A program made the translations under genes and the position numbers. The notes beneath the pieces are model-generated. The model had not been told where the DNA came from. It was given only the letters and a program-made list of their open reading frames with translations, and searched no databases. Positions 1-12,799 of a stretch of DNA of 64,000 nt are shown piece by piece. The DNA lies in NCBI GenBank assembly GCA_039654915.1, contig CM077597.1:29920001-29984000 (forward strand), in the 5' to 3' direction. Each line of letters starts with the position of its first letter. The stretch's first letter is position 1. This stretch comes from Aquilaria yunnanensis (lineage: Eukaryota; Streptophyta; Magnoliopsida; Malvales; Thymelaeaceae).

Positions 1-115
1 GCTTTTTATGATCATTGCAGACACATCACATCTATTTTTTTATATTTCATAACTAATTTTTCAATGAAATCTTAGAAATTTTTGTCTGTTCTCATTTTTT
101 ATTGAATTTTTTTAG

Positions 116-136
116 ATTATTATTATTATTATTATT

Positions 137-172
<36 letters not shown>
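116..172. repeat. ATT/TTG compound microsatellite
   Basis: A run of ATT trinucleotides passes directly into a run of TTG trinucleotides. It is a simple-sequence repeat with no coding potential. Confidence 0.95.
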
Positions 173-1558
173 CTTATTACCATACTCTTAATGGACAATT
201 TATTTCAAGTTAATGGAACAACTATTATGTCAAACACTTTTAGTTATTAAAAAAATATATTTAATTGCTGATTTGTCAAGCGTATTTCATATCCAATTAC
301 ATACTGTACCTAGCTATTACATTTCATATGCTATAATTGAGATGCAATTCTCAAATAGTGATGTTATATATACTAAGTTCAATCAACAAAGTTTTATTCA
401 AAATTAAAAAAAATAATTTTTACCACATATAATTTTGTACAAGAGTTTAGTTAATTTAGCAAAGTATTGTCACCTCCTAGGAGCAATATAGTCAATTCAA
501 CCTATTATACGAGACAAGGAAAAAGAATTTTCATTTATTACATAAGAGGAAGTAAATGAAGAATTCATTAAATCCCAAGAGCAAAGTGAATGATCCCAAC
601 AAAAAAAAAAAAGGGAGCTAAGTGAAGTTTTCGTGAAACCCGAGGGGATATGTTGAAAATTACCCACGAAAACGGGACCGTGGGTCCATCGAGAAGCGAC
701 TAGAAAGATCAAAGCCGTGGAAAGACCAGTCAGTCACCTGTTTAGCCGACCTCTCAATTCACAAATTGTTTTTTTACTCTAATTTCCGATGTTTCGTTTT
801 GACATTTTAAAGTGGACCCTAATCAGTGCCATCTATGAGCTCACGTGTCCTCTTTATCCGTGCGTGTGTCATTCTTCACGTCACGGCACCTCCTCTCCCT
901 GGCATCGTCTCACCACCGAGTCACCGACAAATTTGAAGTTTTGAACTACAGATGATCTGTCCTATTATACTATTGCTAGTAGTTTAATTACCTCCCCCTT
1001 TCCACTTAGATGCTAGGCCTCTCAAAATTTAAAATTAGCCACTTTTACATTTTATCCGTTTATTAGAATTACATATTCCATATTGTATTTTTCTTTTTAA
1101 AATAGTTGGGTTTAAAATGGAATATAAGGAAAAAAATTCATATTGTTTCCGCTTTTTCCTCCAAATTTTATACACAGATATAAAAAATGAAAATGCAAAA
1201 TTAAAATTATAGTTTGAATAATAATATTTTTAAAATGATTTATTAAATATAGAAATATTCCATAAATTTGCGACAACCAAAAATAACAAATTTGAGACAA
1301 ATAAAGCGTTATTTGACTTCGAGTGTGCGTATAAAATACATTATGTAAATTACCTTAATTCATCTTTTATACAATGCTTTTGTCAAGTAAGATGAATAAA
1401 TATTATTTCAATAAAATATTACAATATTTGAAGATATCCTAAAATGAAAAGTCAAATAATTAATTGCTTTTTTAAAAAACATTATTGCTTCCTTCTCAAC
1501 CACAATAGTGGAGAGCGAAGCCACAACAAGCATTTGTATATAGGCAGGTTGATTCGAA
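173..1558. other. AT-rich host intergenic DNA
   Basis: No convincing gene is seen here. The short open frames are low-complexity and lack a recognisable domain. The stretch around 690-930 is less AT-rich and looks like promoter or 5' flank DNA; it is listed separately. Confidence 0.6.
835..900. promoter_or_regulatory. ACGT-core (G-box/ABRE-like) cluster
   Basis: A perfect CACGTG palindrome lies at 842-847. A second ACGT core follows within CACGTCAC near 879, and the sequence is locally less AT-rich. CACGTG is the G-box/ABRE core bound by plant bZIP and bHLH factors. No gene is visible on either side, so this may be an orphan promoter or one belonging to a gene to the left of the window. Confidence 0.25.
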
Positions 1559-1566
1559 CTCCTATC

Positions 1567-4500
1567 TAGTGGTGCCCGGTGGGTCGGCCTGGCCCAGACT
1601 CGGTCAAGTTTGGGTTGGGTTTTCCTGAACTCTAGGCACAACCTACTTCAGTGTAGGTTGGGCTTGGGCTTGGGCCCGAACTAGGGAGGGGCGGGTCCAA
1701 ACTGGGCCAAATTTTTCTAATTTTTAAAAAATATGTTTTAATATGTTTTGAAATGTTTTTAGATAGTAATTTTATGAAATATATTTTTATTTTAGGAGAA
1801 ACACCATCATCAGTATAAATTTTATTAATGAAAAAGTCAAACGGCATTAACATAATTTGGAATGTGTCATCCACTTGAAAATGAAAAAATGTTCCAGGAA
1901 AAAAAACGAGAAGGTAAAACTTAAGATCTGAGATTAACAGCATAATCAAATTGATTACAATCTTCAAATTTTAATGAAAACTTACATTCTACTCTTACGG
2001 ATCATCATCAAAGGGGACCTCATCATCTAAGCTTTTCATGTCTTGCTTTTTTAGAGCAGCAGGGGCTTAATCTTGGTTATAGGCGCAAACCTCAATAACC
2101 TCAAGTGTGAAGCTTATCGGTTTCTTCAAGATGACTCATTTTCCAACACTACAGGCAGCCTCGGAGGTAACGGTAGAAACTAAAACTACCAAGATCTCTT
2201 GCGCCAATATGGATAAGATCAGGAATCTTCCTATTTTGTTCTTCCACCACTGAAAGATGTCTTCCTCATTGTTTTCAAATGAAGTGCGGAGGTAATCACC
2301 TCATTCCGCCAATTTCGAGTTTGCAGGACTCGGTCGTTTGAAGATATTTGCCGCTAGGTTGAACCTTGATGATGATGAGAAGGTAGAATGTCAGGCGGGT
2401 GTTGGATCGGATGACCTAACCTTATCAGAATGCTTAACAGAGTAGAGTTTGTATAACGCTCTCAAATTATGGTCAGCTTCAGTAGAAATAGAAAGTGCAA
2501 AAACTTGTGCTTGACCTAAATATGTATGATAGTATGCTTATAATAATTTAAGACAACCCGTAATTTTGACATTGGGATCCAATGCACATGCAACAAGATA
2601 AATTTGTGGGATCTATTGAAAATAATCAAGCCATTTATTTTGCATTGCTTTAATAGTTGGTTGCAAAAACTCATCATCCTTGTATTGGTTGAAAATATAG
2701 ACGATGTTTACAAAAATATAACATTGCTTTGTACACTGTTGGATAATAAACCTCAGAAAAAAAGTTTGTTGTCTCTTAAAAATATCTAAACAACTCAACT
2801 AACTTAAAAACAATTTTCCCAAACCTCATCCGTTAGCCAGTTGCCTTGTACTTTTGAGTTCATAAACCGAGTCAAAAGATTTGTCCATGGTTGAGTGTCA
2901 TTTAACATTTCAAATATTGAGTTTCATTAAGTAGGGCAATTACTTTTAAACCTTTTCCAACAAAAATTCACCCCATTTTCAATACAAAATATTTTAAATT
3001 CATGAGCCAATTTGTTCCTAATTTTAACAAAAGCTAAAGCATTTCGAAATGGCTCGATTTCATTTTACAATTGTTGTAAATCATTTTGAACACATAAATT
3101 TAAAATGTGACACAAGCAACGAACATGAAAATTTTTTCCATCAAGTGGTGATTTTATTTTATTTATCAATTCTCTCACGGCCAACTCATTGTTTGAAGCA
3201 TTATCAAAAGAAATGAAAAAACTTTATTGAAAACAAAAAATTCACGCAGACTTTCAATAATCCAGTTGAAAATATTTCAACTCGTATGATTAGATTCCAT
3301 ACATTTAAAAGCAATGATTCATTTTTTAATAACTCAATCATCATCTATCTAATAAGCAGTTACACAATAGTAATTTTGTCTCATTGAAGATGCCTATATG
3401 CCATATGTAAATGACAGACAATGATCAATGATAGAAAAATATGCTTGCAAATCGCTTATCCTAGCTTCATATAGTTTAAAGTTTCTCTCCTAGCTATTTG
3501 CCTAGACTTTTTTTTTTATAAGCAAGATTTAGATTTTCTTGGATAAATCTTTTTAAGTGTTCATCCTCAACTTGTCTAAATGGTTTTTTCGTAATCATCA
3601 TCCAATTAATTAGACCTTGCCTAGCAGCTTTTGGATTATATCAAGAAATACCTAGACCGCTAGAGCTCCCAACGCCTGTCAATTGTGTTTGTCTACCGGA
3701 TATGCCACCGATATCTCAATAGACTTTGCTCAAGTACTACGTGAGGGTGCCCATCCTGGAGTTCAACTTGTGTTCAAATTTGTTGTCCCACTGTTTGCAC
3801 TTGGCATACCTCATGTCGCCATCTCAAAGTTTCTCAAAATGCGCCCAAACGAATGCCTTTAAATTCTCGCTTTTGGCTTAGGTCGCCTCAGGTTGCTTGC
3901 TTTGTGGCATCGATTGGGACCCCTTAGCACTAACTTAGGTCAGTGGAATTTCCTTGACGTCATCATCGGAAAGTTGATCATCAAGGCCTAAGTCGTATGC
4001 CATCATGTCAATGTTGGGATCATTACCGGCAACTTTCTGTGTATATAGACCTCAGTTTTTGTGAAACAAATGGCCTCGCAAAAATGAACTAACCTCGATG
4101 CCGGATGAGGAGAAGGCAACACCATAACCCTTGCTGGAGTTCTTCCCTTATGAAGCCATTAGTGAAAGAAAATAATTGAAGAGATAGAGAGATGGTTAGA
4201 AGGAAATTGAGAAAATATTAGTGAAAGATTAAAAAGTTTGGAGAAAGCTAGTAGAGAGAATGGGGGAATATTGTAGGAGATTGGAGAATAGAAGGTTGGT
4301 GTAAAGAAGTGTAGGGAGAAGGCTGCCTATTTATAGGAGAGGGAAAAATGTGTTTTGCCCAAAAAGCCCTAAAAATCTAGCCGTTAGTGGTTGTTGGGTG
4401 AGGGTAAAAAAGTCTGGAGCAAAAAAAAACTTTCTGGAGTTGTTAGAAGATCAAGCTGTTATTTTCCCATTTTGTTTGAAATTTTTTAAAAATCCAATTG

Positions 4501-4754
4501 TTTGCTAGAAAACTGTCAACCAAGATCGGGCTTGGCCCGGCTTGGCCAAGTCTCGGTCCGGTCCTAGTTATTCACTTTTTGGACTATGTCATGTTCACTT
4601 GGGCTTCCCCTCTCTTGCAGGCCCATATTTGCCCCACCCATTGCTGAATCTGCTCCATGTCTGGCCAAGCCCAAGTTTGATAGAGCCAGGTTGAGTTTAA
4701 CCCGAGCTGGGTTTGGGTTGGGCTTAGGTCAACCCGACCTAGTGGCCATTGTTA
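1567..4754 (-). mobile_element. Degenerate hAT transposon, copy 1
   Basis: The element is flanked by a perfect 8-bp target duplication, CTCCTATC, at 1559-1566 and 4755-4762. The imperfect terminal inverted repeats both begin with TA and share GGTCGG; they lead into GC-rich subterminal sequence full of GGCC, GGGTTGGG and their complements. An 8-bp duplication is diagnostic of hAT elements. The transposase is on the minus strand and is decayed. The 3188-bp length nearly matches the better preserved copy at 13614-16765 (3152 bp), and both proteins share peptide blocks. The two copies are therefore relatives, but this one is much older. Confidence 0.85.
2136..4159 (-). pseudogene. hAT transposase pseudogene (BED/RICESLEEPER type)
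   Basis: The minus strand starts with ATG at 4159-4157 followed by MAS and an immediate stop, matching the MASKG start of copy 2. A block reading YDLGLDDQLSDDDV near 3970-4010 matches YDLGLDNQLSDDEV of copy 2. A block at about 2613-2720 reads KAMQNKWLDYF and matches EAMRAKWLQYF in copy 2. Near 2140-2260 a hAT C-terminal dimerisation motif survives (FQWWKNK, then LAQEIL, then STVTSEAA) and runs into a stop at 2136-2138. Numerous stops and frameshifts make this a dead gene. The role would have been DNA transposition. Confidence 0.8.
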
Positions 4755-4762
4755 CTCCTATC

Positions 4763-6390
4763 ACTGTTATATGAATGTTGATTCTTTAATGATTAAAAAG
4801 TTTGTACTTTCCTTTTTATCTGAGTTTTTTTAAATCAGATTAATTGGGATGAGATTAGAAGAATTCTTTTACTATAATTTTTGTTGGTTCAATGTCATCA
4901 TATACCAAAATAAAGTATTTTAATGGTTTCAAGTTCTTTTATAATCACAAGGAATAAGAGTTATAAGATATTTGTATCTAAAGAAAAAAAAAACAAGAGA
5001 AATGCCCTATTTTTTTAGGGTAAGTCTAATATGCACCCTGCCCTTCATATTTATCTATATTTGTATTTCAATACTACCATTTATAACATAAAACAAGTGT
5101 GAATACATCATCTCATGTCTTCTTGATATGTATAAATTAGATACTAGATATGTATAAACTTGATGTATAAAGACAGTAAGAGATCAATACAAATAATGTG
5201 TGATATATGTATAAACGTGATCATAGATATGTTTTCAATAGTATGTACGGGCTCAATCTCCCATAAAAAACAAGTGTGAATGCATTAAATCCCGTTTTTC
5301 ACCAAAATTATATATATGTACAAAATCGGATGATAGATACATATAAAACTTGGTGTATAAAGCTAGTGATGGATATATACAAAACATATGATATATATAT
5401 ATATATATATATGAGATTAGAGATATGTTATAGATACATAAGTGAAGAAAATTTTACATATAAATTAATTATGTATTTGACATTATTTGTACAAATAAGT
5501 TTTGTAAATATGTGATTATATATTAGTATGATTCTATTTATTTGTTTATTTATATTATCATGTGCTATTAAAATTGTTTCTATACTATTGTGTATGAATA
5601 TAACTTCATGTATCATAATGTCTGAAAAAACATAAGGGATCAATTTGAAAATAAAAAGTAAAAATATAAAAGAGAAAAGAGATAGTTTCTCCCTTAAACC
5701 ATAATTCTAATTCCCTATATGCTACCTCCCAATCTTTAATTACCTGCATGATGTCTACAGCACAACTGCCTTCAACTCCCAAGATGGCCACTTTGTTGTC
5801 ATCCCTTTGTCGTCTTCTGGCCACTTTCATTCCCATCACTGCCCTGCCATGAATTAGGCCAAAGCTTGTCCATGGTATAATCTCTCTTAATTTTTCGTTA
5901 TCTATTTCTCAACTTCAACCCTCACTCATATGAAAGATAACGAGCGGCATGGCTAGAGACTTTGGTGAAAGACGGCAGCAGCGTGGCTGAGGACTATGGT
6001 CAGAGGTGAATTTGTGACTCTGTGAGAAGAAGAGAAAGTGATGAGCGATGGAGAGCCTAAGGACACATGTGCCATTACAAAATTCAGTAAGGGGATAGAG
6101 GTAATTGTAGGCATACGACACATGAGAGGTAAGGCGCATATCAGAACGTTACCTTTTTTTAGACATAAAAGATATCCAGACCGGCATTTAAGGACATTTG
6201 TGAGGAAAATGAGATATTGGGATTAGTACCCAAACCTCTTGTTGTCCTTTTCAATAATTTCAATTTCAATGACGGGAAACATGTTTTGAGAGAGTTTACC
6301 TTAAATTAGATCAAATGTGATTTATCTATGGATTAATAGGAGATCAATACAACCATTGAATAAAATAATATGTGAAAAACAAATATGACG
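4763..6390. other. Intergenic DNA, no gene seen
   Basis: The stretch is AT-rich and includes a short TA microsatellite near 5392-5412. Open frames here are short, overlap on both strands and have no recognisable domain. Confidence 0.5.
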
Positions 6391-6396
6391 TTCTAG

Positions 6397-7869
6397 TAGA
6401 GTAAATTCAACCGTAGGTTCCTTAACTTAAATTCATGTATTATCCTAGTCATGTAACTTCATTTTGTCCCAATGAGGTCCTTTAACTCATGTAGCACATT
6501 CTATTGAGGTTTTTTCATCATTTGACTTGTTAAATTTGATGGAATCATGGCAGAAAATTAAAACTCTAGCCCTAATTTTTCTTCATCATGCTTCAGAATA
6601 CCATTAAACTTGTAGATCTAACATGCCAATCATCATCTTTACCTCATACACTCTAAATGAAACTTTGGTACAATTGAGGGCTGATGTATTCTCGAGCCTA
6701 GGCCATCCGGTGATCTCAAAATCCAACCCATATAATTTCCTCTTGATCTTTTTTAAGATTCCATCAAAAACCCATGTCCCTCTCCTCCACCACCTTGATC
6801 AACAAATCAATCCCAAGCCAGTCCATAAATTCCTACAGCATTTAGTGGTGCAACCAGTTCTTGCCACAAGTTTAGCACTGTGCCTTTACTCCCGACAAAG
6901 ACGAGACCATCATCTGAGCCCGTGCTTGGTTATGGGAGAAATAGGCCACAATCGCCCGCCTCCTTAGTAGCTGGACCTACAACGCCATTAAAAACCAGTA
7001 AAACTCCATGTTAATCATAAGTGTTTTGTCAATGGGTGTGGATGGCTTCCTTGGGCTCAATGAAGGGTATGATGGTAGCTTCAGGGCCAAGTAGCAATAG
7101 CTGATGAAGAGATTAAATAGGCATTGATCAAAAAGCAAAAAAAAGCTAGATTTGAAGCTTCAACGTCAAAAAGAGGAAGAAATTCTCAAGACAAAGGAAA
7201 TCAAAAGAGGAAGAAATTCTTAAGACAAAGGAAATCAAAAGAGATTCAAAACCAAAGACAGCATTGAAATTGCGAAAACCCACTCATTTTTCCTCTTTGC
7301 CACATCATGGGCACTCCTCGATGGTGCTGGCATCAACACCATCAAAGCTTTGGCCTACTTCTCTCAATATTGGTTCAAATGTTAAGGGACGATAAGCTAG
7401 ATCTGCATGATGACAATGGAAATGAGATTCAAAGTTTGGGGCTTTGGGTGTGAATGAAATCCTCCATTATGGAGTGGTTGACTTGCATCTTTACACTGTT
7501 GACTTTGATTCACTCGCAGCCACCACTGCCGCCATCCCGCTTGACCACTCATCAAATAAGAACATTTTGGTGTCAAATTGGGGATTTTTTTATTAGAAGC
7601 GTGATTAGGATTTTAAAATGGTTTGTTTCAAAAAATTGTCTTCTGTTTATGTTGAATTAATGCAAAAAAGTAACTTTTGGGGGGTTTTCAAATTGATTTG
7701 GTGGTGTTTCTTGCTATTTTTTTCCAAAGAAATGGTGAAAAAATGACGGAAAAGACCTTGATAAGATGTGCTATATGAGTTAAAAGAACTTATTCAAATA
7801 AAAATGAAATTACATGACCTGAACAGGACACTAATTTAAGTTAAGAAACCTACAGTGGAATTAACTCTA
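6397..7869. mobile_element. DNA transposon with long terminal inverted repeats (MULE-like, non-autonomous)
   Basis: Long imperfect inverted repeats of about 130 bp lie at 6397-6525 and 7735-7869. The arms start TAGAGTAAATTC and TAGAGTTAATTC when read inwards. They are flanked by TTCTAG at 6391-6396 and 7870-7875, which may be a short or eroded target duplication. No transposase is visible. The roughly 1.2-kb interior has open frames of up to 114 codons but no domain I recognise. It may be captured host sequence, as in Pack-MULEs, but that is inference. The superfamily is uncertain because a clean 9-bp duplication is not seen. Confidence 0.6.
7168..7244. repeat. Two-copy 34-bp tandem repeat
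   Basis: A purine-rich unit (AAAAGAGGAAGAAATTCT followed by AAGACAAAGGAAATC) occurs twice in tandem with one base change. It lies inside the long-TIR element. Confidence 0.8.
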
Positions 7870-8164
7870 TTCTAGTAATTATAATCAAGTAATGTATGAA
7901 GACATGGCTATAAGAGTAGTAGTGACAAACATCCTAACGTGCTTTTTGGTCAGAAATACATAGAAAATGGCATGTTATAATCAAAATAAACCCATCAACT
8001 AAAAATCGTCTCTATATGTAATTTCTCTTCTCACTGTTTCTTTCTCATTTTTAAGTTTTAACTTTCACTTTTTTTCTCTTAACCCTTGTTGGTTGTTGAT
8101 GATGACTCCAATTTTGATAATTTGTAGTCTTTTCTTTAATTTCCATGAATAGAAACCGAATTGA

Positions 8165-8420
8165 GAGCTCCTGTGGGTTGCTAGGAAAATCTTATATGGC
8201 GAAGAAAAAAGGATTTTTTTTATATGGTGATGATGCTTTTCTATTCATTACCAATTGGTTAGGTTAAATGGTTTAACATGGTACCAGAGTCGTAGGTTTA
8301 CTGTTGCCCCATCCATTGCCAAAATAAGCCATGTGATAAAGTCAAACTGGCATACATGTGAGGGGATGTATTAAGTGAAGAAATCCTACATGGCCAAGAA
8401 AAGTATGAGACTACCAAAAT
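8165..8420 (+). mobile_element. TRIM-like LTR remnant
   Basis: A primer-binding-like sequence, TGGTACCAGAGTC, near 8280 resembles the initiator-Met primer sites of plant LTR elements. It is flanked by two related segments (CTTATATGGCGAAGAAAA near 8190 and CCTACATGGCCAAGAAAA near 8385). About 80 bp separate the primer site from a G-rich tract and the second segment. This layout fits a decayed miniature LTR element (TRIM). No target duplication was identified. Confidence 0.35.
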
Positions 8421-8654
8421 TATGAGGAAGAAGATAGATGTTTGGGTGTAGAGCATCGTACTAAAAGTATGAGATTGGATTGTTAAATTGAAGGGAAATT
8501 TTGAAGTAGCTTAGCAACTTTTAAGACATTCAGCAACTATAAATAGGCTAAATTTATAAGAATGTTATGACAGGATTCGAGATAAAAGTGCATAATAGCA
8601 TGACTATAAATTAATATGGAGCAAGTTGGCAGCTTTTAAGAATAATATAGTTTT

Positions 8655-9010
8655 TTGGATGCTACTACATGAAAACTTACCAACATAGGATAAGTTGCAG
8701 AAGTCAAAGTTAATAAGACAACCAACATATATTTTTTTGTGACAATGAAGAAAATAGTATGGAGCACTTGTTCTTTTACTGCCATTGGACAAAATTGGTG
8801 TAGAATGATATTTTGGAATGGTTAAACAAAAGTAGAAGGGTGCTGAGTTTGCAAAAGAAACTAAATTGATTTTTAGCAAAAGTTAGAAATTGTTATGCTG
8901 TTAATTAAACATGTAAAGAGAGCTGCTTTTCTTGCACCCACATATATTATATGGGAACCTAGAAATGATCGGCTATATGGAGGTAAAGGATATTACAGTG
9001 AAGCAGTGAT
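8655..9010 (+). pseudogene. LINE fragment with zf-RVT domain
   Basis: The plus strand reads ENLPT, then CDNEENSMEHLFFYCHWTKLV. This is the C-x-x-x-E...HLFF-x-C-x-W pattern of the zinc-binding zf-RVT domain found at the C-terminus of plant LINE reverse transcriptases. Stops interrupt the frame soon after. No upstream reverse-transcriptase core or poly-A tail is seen. The call rests on the motif alone. Confidence 0.6.
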
Positions 9011-9229
9011 TTAATCGGCCAAACCAAGTTTACTTTTCTTCAGGCTCTTTTGGCTGGAGCTTACAAAATGTTTTCTTTCATGAACAAGTACAGTTGTTTT
9101 CACTTAATTGTTATGGATGTATATCAAATATAGCACATATCATTAGGACTACTGGGACTTTAGCAAGACACACCATTAGAAAAAATGAATCAATTTTTTT
9201 CTAGGCATAATTTTTCACCACTGGTATTA

Positions 9230-10165
9230 CACAATATTGCTCCATTGGATTTGACCTTGTCCTATAGAACTAGTTCTAAAGAACTTCTACTTCATCTTTC
9301 ACCTATATCATCATAATCTCTAAAGCACCGTTATTTACGTAATCCTTCAATGCTTTATCCTTTAAGAATATAATGTTTTTTCTATGAAAACATTTTGGGT
9401 AACGAGATCCCACAAGTGATACCCCTTACAACATTAGCATATCCGCATATCATAACTTTGAAGACTATAGATGCATCCACTTTCTCTTGAAAGAAAACAC
9501 ACACCAACTTTTGATTTACTTTACACCATCAAATGATACACTTGTGCTTAGCAAACATCAAAGAAACCTTGCTCTTTGAGTATAATGTGTTGAAATCTAT
9601 AAGTATAAGGGCATATTTGATGATCTTGTGCTCAATTTTAAACTCATAACTAAAATTAGTCAATTATCTTTAGAAAATTGAGAGATTTTCCTTTTTTTTT
9701 TTCTTTTGTTTGCTTCTTGTTGCGATAACTAATTTACATAGGATTGCCATCATGTAATGTGCTTGCAATATTTCTTGAGGATCAGAATTTGTATTCCAAC
9801 ATTTTCTCTCCAAATCAACTTTATTGCCAAAGAGTGACATTTCAAATGCAGCTTTGTATGTTGCAAAGTGACTTGCATGTCATCCTTATTCTTGTGTCAG
9901 CTTTCTTTTTCAAAGATGACAGTTGCAACATCTTTAAGGACTAGGTCTGAAAGAACAATATTTTTCAAGTTGATGGTGAGTTGATTGTAAGAATTTGGTA
10001 ACATTTGGAGTAGAAGTTTTGCACTCTCATAAGGCTCTATTTTACCATTTTTCACTATCTAAGGACAATTATAAGTTTGGTCCTCAAGATTGTATATATA
10101 CTTATCTTTTTTCTTTAAAAGTTCATTGAATCCAAGACTAAGTCTTCAAATTTCTTTCTTCTTGT
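9230..10165 (-). pseudogene. Possible Ty1/copia gag remnant
   Basis: On the minus strand near 9960-10080 the frame reads KLLLQMLPNSYNQLTINL followed by VLKDVATVIFE. This resembles the LP-x-SYD-x-L...L-x-L-E-D-V block of copia gag proteins (UBN2-type). Farther on the reading is broken by stops and no zinc knuckle or pol domain can be claimed. It is a weak call from one conserved block. Confidence 0.35.
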
Positions 10166-10169
10166 TTTT

Positions 10170-11637
10170 TGTTTGATTTTGGGCTGAATTGCACCATTTA
10201 TTTGCAAACTATACACGTTGTTGCTAATATACACATTAATTAATGAATGTAGCGAAAGTACCTTTGAATTAACACAATACAAAAAAGCGTCTTCGCTTGC
10301 AGCCTCTTGTTTATCATTGACAAAAACTCAATGTGGGCAGCAAAAGAAACATAAATTTAGTGTTTAAGGGCATAGTCAAAAGGCTAAATTTCACCATCTG
10401 GCCAAAAACTATACCTATTGCTATAACTCTATACGTGAACTTTAACAAAAGAAGCAAAACTACTATTAAATCAACATGTTGTGGAAGAGTACCATTGACA
10501 AATGTATAAAAATATCAATGGATTCATCATTGCTTTGTCATCCTTTTATGTGTTAGAGGTCATAAATTTTGTCAATCTATTCCTTGAAAGCACCTAATCT
10601 AAGATTTCAAGTTATAAGTAGCAAGATGCTTTCTTCAGGCTTGGATAAAATGAGGATAAATATGCTTTCTTTTACAAATCTAACACCTCATACTTGAAAT
10701 ATAATTATTAAAATGAGTTAATCTTATTGGTTCCTGTGGATGCACCACCAAATTGATTTGGAGCAAGACTAGTATATTCTCGACCATGCTATGCATTTTC
10801 TAGATAATCAGTTCCAGTGGATTTTGAAAAATAATTTAACAAAGTTAAACCATTCAGATTCAAAGAGCTATTAGAGTTTCAAACAAGCATCTTTATGTTT
10901 TAACTCAAACTCACCTATTTTGAACGAAAGGCTACAAATGAAGGCCTATTTTTTGTAACAACATATTATTTTAATAGTACTTTTGCTTAGTTCATCATAG
11001 TTCAAGTGTAGCTTTGGAACAATGGGAATAGTTTAGGGAATGACGTAATATAAGCTTTTGACCATTGTCTTAAACATTAACTTTATGTCACACCGACTAG
11101 CACATCAGACTTTTGTCAATGATAGACAACAAGTTGCAAATAGAGGTTCATTTTTATGCATGTCACTTTAGTGGTACTCTTACACAAATGGTATTGTTTG
11201 ATTACGTTCTTATAGCAACAAGTGACATGTCTCGTTTTCCTTCCAAATGTGTAGCGTGTTAAGGCGTTTGTCCCTAGTAGAGATCATGGTTATACATGGA
11301 GACCAAAAACTAGAAATGACTAGATGAAGGTGGAGTGCGATGTGAGAGGCGACTGATTTTGAGGAAATAGCTCAATAGTTTTTTGTTTTTTTTCTACTTA
11401 TAATACTATTTGGTTGTACACTTCCATCTATCATTTTTATGCCACCAAATAACAACAAAAATTTCACTGTTACTTTTTTACTAAAAACTAATTTCTAATT
11501 GTTGATGGCTACTATAGATATAGCTAACTATGTTCATAGTTGCAAAATAATTAGTTCCCACAAAATTTTCAAAGACATGAGAAATTGAAATTTTGATTTG
11601 TGAATGGAATTCTGGGGTTTGGTGGTTTATGTAGTGA
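10170..11637. other. Intergenic repeat-like DNA, no gene seen
   Basis: Two segments of the same sense, near 10184 and 10392, begin GGCTRAATTKCACCAT and continue into AAACTATAC. They look like ends of a dispersed transposon family, but no inverted partner was found. The rest is AT-rich without recognisable coding content. Confidence 0.4.
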
Positions 11638-11640
11638 ACT

Positions 11641-12796
11641 CACTACAATAAGAAAAGGCCTATTGAAACATTTGTTATATGTTATAATAACTTAAAAAAA
11701 TGTCACAATAGTGGTGTAACATTTTTTACAAATGTCACATATATGTTGCTATATTCAGTGTCCCTTAAAGTTTAAGTGATATTTCCAACAAATGTTGATA
11801 CCCTATTTTTGTCACATTTTAAAAATGTTAAATTAAACAATTATAGAAAATAATGCAATATTGTTAAATTAAATATATTATATAATATTTTAAATATATT
11901 ATGTAATACAGGGGAGGACATGATCAGCCTTTTTATCCTTTCTTTTATACTCAATAGCCCAGACGAGCATCCAATCCATATGTCCTCTATGGTACTTATG
12001 TGCTTGATTTTTGTAATTAATTTAATATTAATTTCTAATTTAATTAAATTAAGTCAAATAATCAGATCTATTAATCAAAGAATCGAACCTGATACCTCCC
12101 ACAAAAGTTTGAACATGCTTGCCATCTTGCCACTTATTCTCTTCCCGTACAAACTCCTGATTTTAGTTTATTTAAGTACTGAAAATTTAAGATAAAGTGT
12201 CTGAAAAGAACCGAAAATGTATTAAAATGGTGGTATTATTAACTAGTAAATAAAAAAATGGCAAGAACGTGGGTGACCCAAATCTACGATTACTTGTTTT
12301 CTTGTTTTTAAGTTATGAGCATGATTCAATTAGTGGGGATTTTGGATATATTTAGATAATTAAAAAATCCATTTAAATAATTATTTAAGTATTTTATTAA
12401 AACTAATAATAGAATTAATTATATTTGATTTGAATAAAACTGAAGATACTTGTTACATGGTTATATTTTTATTTGGAATATTTAAATATTGAAAATAGTA
12501 TGTATTTTAACAAAAGGTGCTTGATTCTAGAATGCATTGAACATAATAATATTAACATCTACAAAACATTAGAAAAAAAATAAAAGAAAACGCTTAGAGC
12601 CACTTAAATTCCGCAAATGTCAGGAATTCACCTTTTAATTACATTCAAACAAATGTTCCTTGAGATGTTATAAAAATGCTAAGTTAAAGTGACATTTATC
12701 TTAAATGTCATTTTAACTATTTCTTAATTGTGTTTAGCAACATTTGTAAAAAATGTCCCTAGAAAAATATCACTAGAAACCTATTTTGTTGTAGTG
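11641..12796. mobile_element. Non-autonomous CACTA (En/Spm) element
   Basis: The left end is CACTACAATAAGAAAAGG and the right end, read inwards, is CACTACAACAAAATAGG. They are flanked by a perfect 3-bp target duplication, ACT, at 11638-11640 and 12797-12799. The subterminal regions hold many copies of AAATGTC/ACATTTGT-like motifs in both orientations, as expected for transposase-binding repeats. At 1156 bp it has no transposase. The interior contains a 91-codon open frame (11920-12195) with no recognised domain. Confidence 0.9.
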
Positions 12797-12799
12797 ACT

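Noticed and set aside
5276..5839. Several 70-79-codon open frames around a TA microsatellite
   Set aside because: AT-rich, overlapping on both strands, no domain and no promoter or splice context.
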